A stretch of 64,000 nucleotides of DNA from Tetrahymena elliotti 4EA (lineage: Eukaryota; Ciliophora; Oligohymenophorea; Hymenostomatida; Tetrahymenidae). The DNA is taken from assembly GCA_000231825.2 (NCBI GenBank), contig JH720295.1, forward strand, positions 2,209,035 through 2,273,034, in the 5' to 3' direction. The notes below the pieces were generated by a model. That model did no database searches. It worked only from the letters and a program-made list of their open reading frames with translations, and had not been told where the DNA came from. The translations under genes were made by a program, and so were the position numbers. Shown here piece after piece: positions 60,618 through 64,000 of the stretch. Numbering within the stretch: position 1 is the first letter of the stretch; each line of letters starts with the position of its first letter.

Positions 60618-63259
60618 TTAATTGGGATCTTAAAAGGGATTTGCTTGCTTTTTTTTTAAAAAATGAAGATCTACTCTACTTGCTTATTTGATCGTTATTT
60701 TAATTTTTTTTGTTAAGATTTAAATACAAGAAAAGAGTTCAATTAATTTAATATGTAATGAGTGCAAAAAAATAATAGAAAACTAGTAAAGAAAAAGATT
60801 ATTTATTATTTTGATTAGATTGCTACCTGATAATAAAAATAATAATGAAGAAATAAATTATTAATTTCTGTGTTTATTTTTTTGATTGTTTTCTAGTACG
60901 CTGATTTAGATGTTTTTTTTCAATAATGACATAGAAAGTAGTAAAAATAGAACAACTTAATTAATTAAGAATAAAGTAAATTTATTTAAAAAACAAGCAA
61001 AACCTGAAATTTTCTATTTTAGGAACATTAGTTGTTGTTTAGAATAATTCTTTAATTAATACATCACCTATTAAAAGGTATTAATGAGCAATCTATTTAA
61101 TAAATTACTAATGTTTAATACGTATTATTTATTCGACCATATTGTGAAAATCCTTTTGAGTCTTCTTTCTTATCTCCTTCACAAACCCCAAAAACTATTC
61201 AAAAAATCTATTTTTTTCTTCACCAACTTCTTACATTATAATTACTTTTATAAACATTCTCTTCTTTTCTGAATCTTTTTATTACAATAAAATCAAAACA
61301 ATATCTATTATATTCAAAAATTTTAAATGAAGATGAGATAATTATCTTACTGATTGCTCTTTTATAGTGGAAATCATAGAAAAATATATTATCTAATCAA
61401 ACAATAAAAAAAATAGAAAATTTTTTCATTTGACAATCACCTTTCAAAATTTTCTGTTGCTTTACCTGATAAACACTCTCAAAATAGACAAGCAAAAGGT
61501 AAATTTAAAAAATGCAAATTTTCATTAGCTATTCATTTAAGTTAAAAGAATAAATCAAAGAATATAAAATGAATGGTCACTTATTTGTTTTTATTAAAAT
61601 ATAATGCCATTTTTTGATATTTATTATCATTTATTGTAGAAAAAAAGCTTAAAGCTTAAAAAACATGAAATAGAACATAAGAACTAATTAGATTAATATT
61701 TTTAAAATAGAAGTGTTTTTGTAGCTATAAAAAATAATTTGAAATTTTAATAGATTATCTATTGATTTAAAATATTCTCTTTGGAATTTTTGGAATTGAT
61801 TATAATAGAAAAAGAATTTAAAAGATTTAAAGGATTTTTTAATAAAGCTGATATTAAAAGCGTTTGGAATCAAAATAAATTAGCTTAAATAATATGTGCT
61901 TATCTTTATTATTCAAATAAAAAGGAAATTCTTCTGCAATGACACCTATCCCAAAATTTTACAATTTCTTTTAATAAAACTACAACATTTAGCAATATTA
62001 ATTTACAATCTTATTTCGTCATGATAACTATTTTTATTTCAGAAAGATGCATACTTTTAAATGCGTTTTAAGCGTAATTAACAATTTTGGACAATCAATA
62101 ATATTACCAAAAATCAACCTATTTAATTGTATATACAAACTTTATTTTCCTTTTACTCTCCTTATTCAAAGCTATGTATATATCTTATTCTCTATTATCT
62201 CAAACCATTTCTTTTTAAATACAATATTTAGAAAACAAACACTTGATAATAAATATAATAGATTTCTCTTTTAGATGTATATCAAACTAAAACTTTTTCT
62301 TTTCAAATTATTTTAAATATTTTTTTAATTAATAAAATAAAATTTATCTAAATAATTAGAAGTATGACAATGTCATCAAAATCAAAAGATCCTTCAATTT
62401 ATACGAAAGTATATCATATAAAATTTATATATTATTAGATATATAGATAATTTTTTTTGAGTTTAGAAATAACTACATAATTTGATTTGAATTTTAAAAA
62501 AGATATTCCTATGTTAAATTTAATAAAAAAATCAAAACAAAATTCATCAAAATTTTTTTTTTGTTAAATTAATATGAAAAATATTTGATTTATCTTTTTA
62601 TTTTTTTAATTGGATTTATTTTAATTTTATTATTCTGAAATCTTTCTATTTTTTAAAAATGAGCAATTATTTAAAAAATATTTCTAATAAAGCAAAATCC
62701 AACTGGAAAATTTAGAAGCCAATTCTTATTAGTATCATGAATATGAATTATTATTATTTTGAATTTAAATTTGATAACTCAAAAATTTTGTGAAAACAAT
62801 AAAGACATTCTAATTGCTTTGAAAAATATATCAATCAATGCAAGCATTATTTTTCAAAAGAAAATATTTAAAAATATTCAAAATGAAATGAATTAATAAT
62901 TTGCTTCTTAATTTTTCCTTTTATTTTCTAACTATTCTGATAAAATTTGATAAAAAATATGATGTAATTTTTAAGTATATTCAAAGCAAGTGAATCTAAA
63001 AATTAAAAGCGTGACACCTTAGCTTTTCACTGTATTCGAAATGTTATATTTGATTTTGGTTATGTTGTTTGTATATTTTTTGTTTGTTTGTGTTATTTGT
63101 TTTCTTGTTTTTGCTTATCTTTCTTTCTTTTTCTTTTTGGGTTATTTTTAATTCTTTCTTTTTTAATTCTTTTATAATTTTATCTTTTTCTTTTTAAATA
63201 TCTTTCTTTCTTTCTTTTTATTAGAGACGAGAGTTTTATTTCGAAGCAGTTGGAAGTTC
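60618..63259. other. gene-poor AT-rich region with pyrimidine-rich microsatellites
   Basis: About 2.6 kb. Small frames at 61084-61272, 61688-61873 and 62047-62274 have no motif or coding-like composition. A long T/C- and T/G-rich tract with (ttgt)n and (tttc)n runs lies at about 63060-63220. No gene recognised. Confidence 0.4.
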
Positions 63260-63850
63260 TCAATTATTTTCATTCAATTTTCTGAGCTTTTTATTAAAAA
63301 ATACTAATTATATATTATTAGAGAGAAAATTCGTGAGTGGAGCTAATAAACATTCTAGGTTGCTGAGGGTTCCAGATTTGCTAAAAGGATTAATGACTTT
63401 GAACTCAATCCATCTGTCTTTTTCGTCTTCTCTAAGAGTCCAAAAACAGTTGGATGAATACCAACATCTTTCTCCAGTTCAGCGAGATGATGCGAAACAT
63501 TTTACTTAATCTAAGTTAAAACTGTTGATATCAATGAGGGAGATGAGTTGTGAATGCAAAATTAATTTAAAATTATTGCATTGGTTGAAAAACTTTAAGT
63601 AGATTTTTATTGAAGTAGTATCATCATATTTTGCAGGATAATTGACAATGACTAACTCCAATATCTAATATTGCATAGCTAGATTTTCGGTAAAAAATCT
63701 ACTTATTCCTCTGTATAATGTTTAAAAACTTATGATATCAACTGATTAAGCAAAAAAAGCTAGGCATCTTTTTTTTCCTAAAAGCGATTTTAGTAGCTGA
63801 AATGCAAATCCTTAATTTCCTCTGTTTATTTTTTGCTTCTCACTTTTTAA
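63260..63850 (-). pseudogene. partial gene, unknown family, with an in-frame TGA
   Basis: A minus-strand frame of 123 sense codons (63850-63482) is followed by TGA (63479-63481) and then by 72 more codons in the same frame up to a TGA at 63260. The sequence on both sides looks real: AFQLLKSLLGKKRCLAFFAQ, YQILELVIVNYPAKYDDTTS, FNLDQVKCFASSR before; ERCWYSSNCFWTLREDEKDR and WIEFKVINPFSKSG after. The Trp/Cys-rich second part resembles galactose-binding (discoidin-like) modules attached to F-box-type proteins, but this is a weak impression. The 5' part is missing: the frame is closed by a TGA at 63851-63853 and no donor site is visible up to the window edge. The internal TGA means a mutated pseudogene, a selenocysteine codon, or an unusually small intron. 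Confidence 0.4.
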
Positions 63851-64000
63851 TCAAAAAATAAATATTTAATTATTATATTCAATTTGTCTTTTCCTCCCTT
63901 TAAATAAAATTAAATTCAAATTAATTTTTCCCCTCCTCTTCTTTTTCTTCAGAAATCAAAATATCTTAATTAATTTCATAATCAAATAAGTGGAATTCAA

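Noticed and set aside
63290..63800. Long plus-strand open frame (about 160 codons in the ciliate code)
   Set aside because: It uses many codons that are rare in this genome (CTG, GTG, CGA, AGG). The minus strand has typical codon use and more protein-like sequence.
1..64000. tRNA, rRNA, CRISPR array, telomeric repeat
   Set aside because: Scanning both strands by eye for B-box-like GGTTCGA, conserved rRNA stretches, regularly spaced direct repeats and G4T2-type repeats gave no credible hit.

Overview
The window looks like macronuclear DNA from an oligohymenophorean ciliate, most probably Tetrahymena. It is extremely AT-rich. Long coding regions are open only if TAA and TAG are read as glutamine, and every gene I could close ends in TGA. 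The introns are short (mostly 43-130 nt), AT-rich and GT...AG bounded. A standard-code reading breaks every gene into shadows, so all models here were read with the ciliate code. Exon joins were checked by phase, and the total length of each complete model divides by three.

Layout. 0.6-6.7 kb: two intronless paralogues of a leucine-rich family (661-2724, 4594-6702), with a decayed fragment between them; a third, frameshifted copy lies at 19.5-21.5 kb. 7-12.8 kb: an IQ-motif gene and an RCC1-repeat gene on the minus strand that overlap by 4 nt and may be one gene. 13-19.4 kb: gene-poor, with a GPI-type Cys-rich surface antigen at 16.2 kb. 22-25 kb: acid sphingomyelinase. 27-35.4 kb: PEX3, BBS4, a CCHC zinc-knuckle protein and a coiled-coil protein. 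36-46 kb: a small unknown gene, a CEP164 homologue and a 920-aa coiled-coil protein, all on the minus strand. 46.8-49.7 kb: LMBR1-like membrane protein. 50.6-55.9 kb: mitochondrial ribosomal protein uL1m, a probable mitochondrial membrane protein and a CFAP96-like ciliary protein. 56.9-58.3 kb: a divergent alpha-like tubulin. 58.4-60.6 kb: an unknown small gene and a TMEM135-like gene. 60.6-63.2 kb: nothing recognised. 63.3-64 kb: an open region, probably part of a gene running off the window, with an in-frame TGA.

Functional themes. BBS4 (BBSome), CEP164 (transition fibres), CFAP96 (axoneme) and an alpha-like tubulin lie within about 29 kb, interspersed with coiled-coil proteins, so the region is rich in ciliary genes. 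uL1m and the neighbouring 240-aa protein point to the mitochondrion; PEX3 and TMEM135 point to peroxisomes.

The most notable non-genic signal is a family of about 130-bp inverted-repeat elements (MITE-like, TA-flanked). Two complete copies sit inside introns and one end lies at the left edge of the window. I found no tRNA, rRNA, CRISPR array or telomeric repeat.
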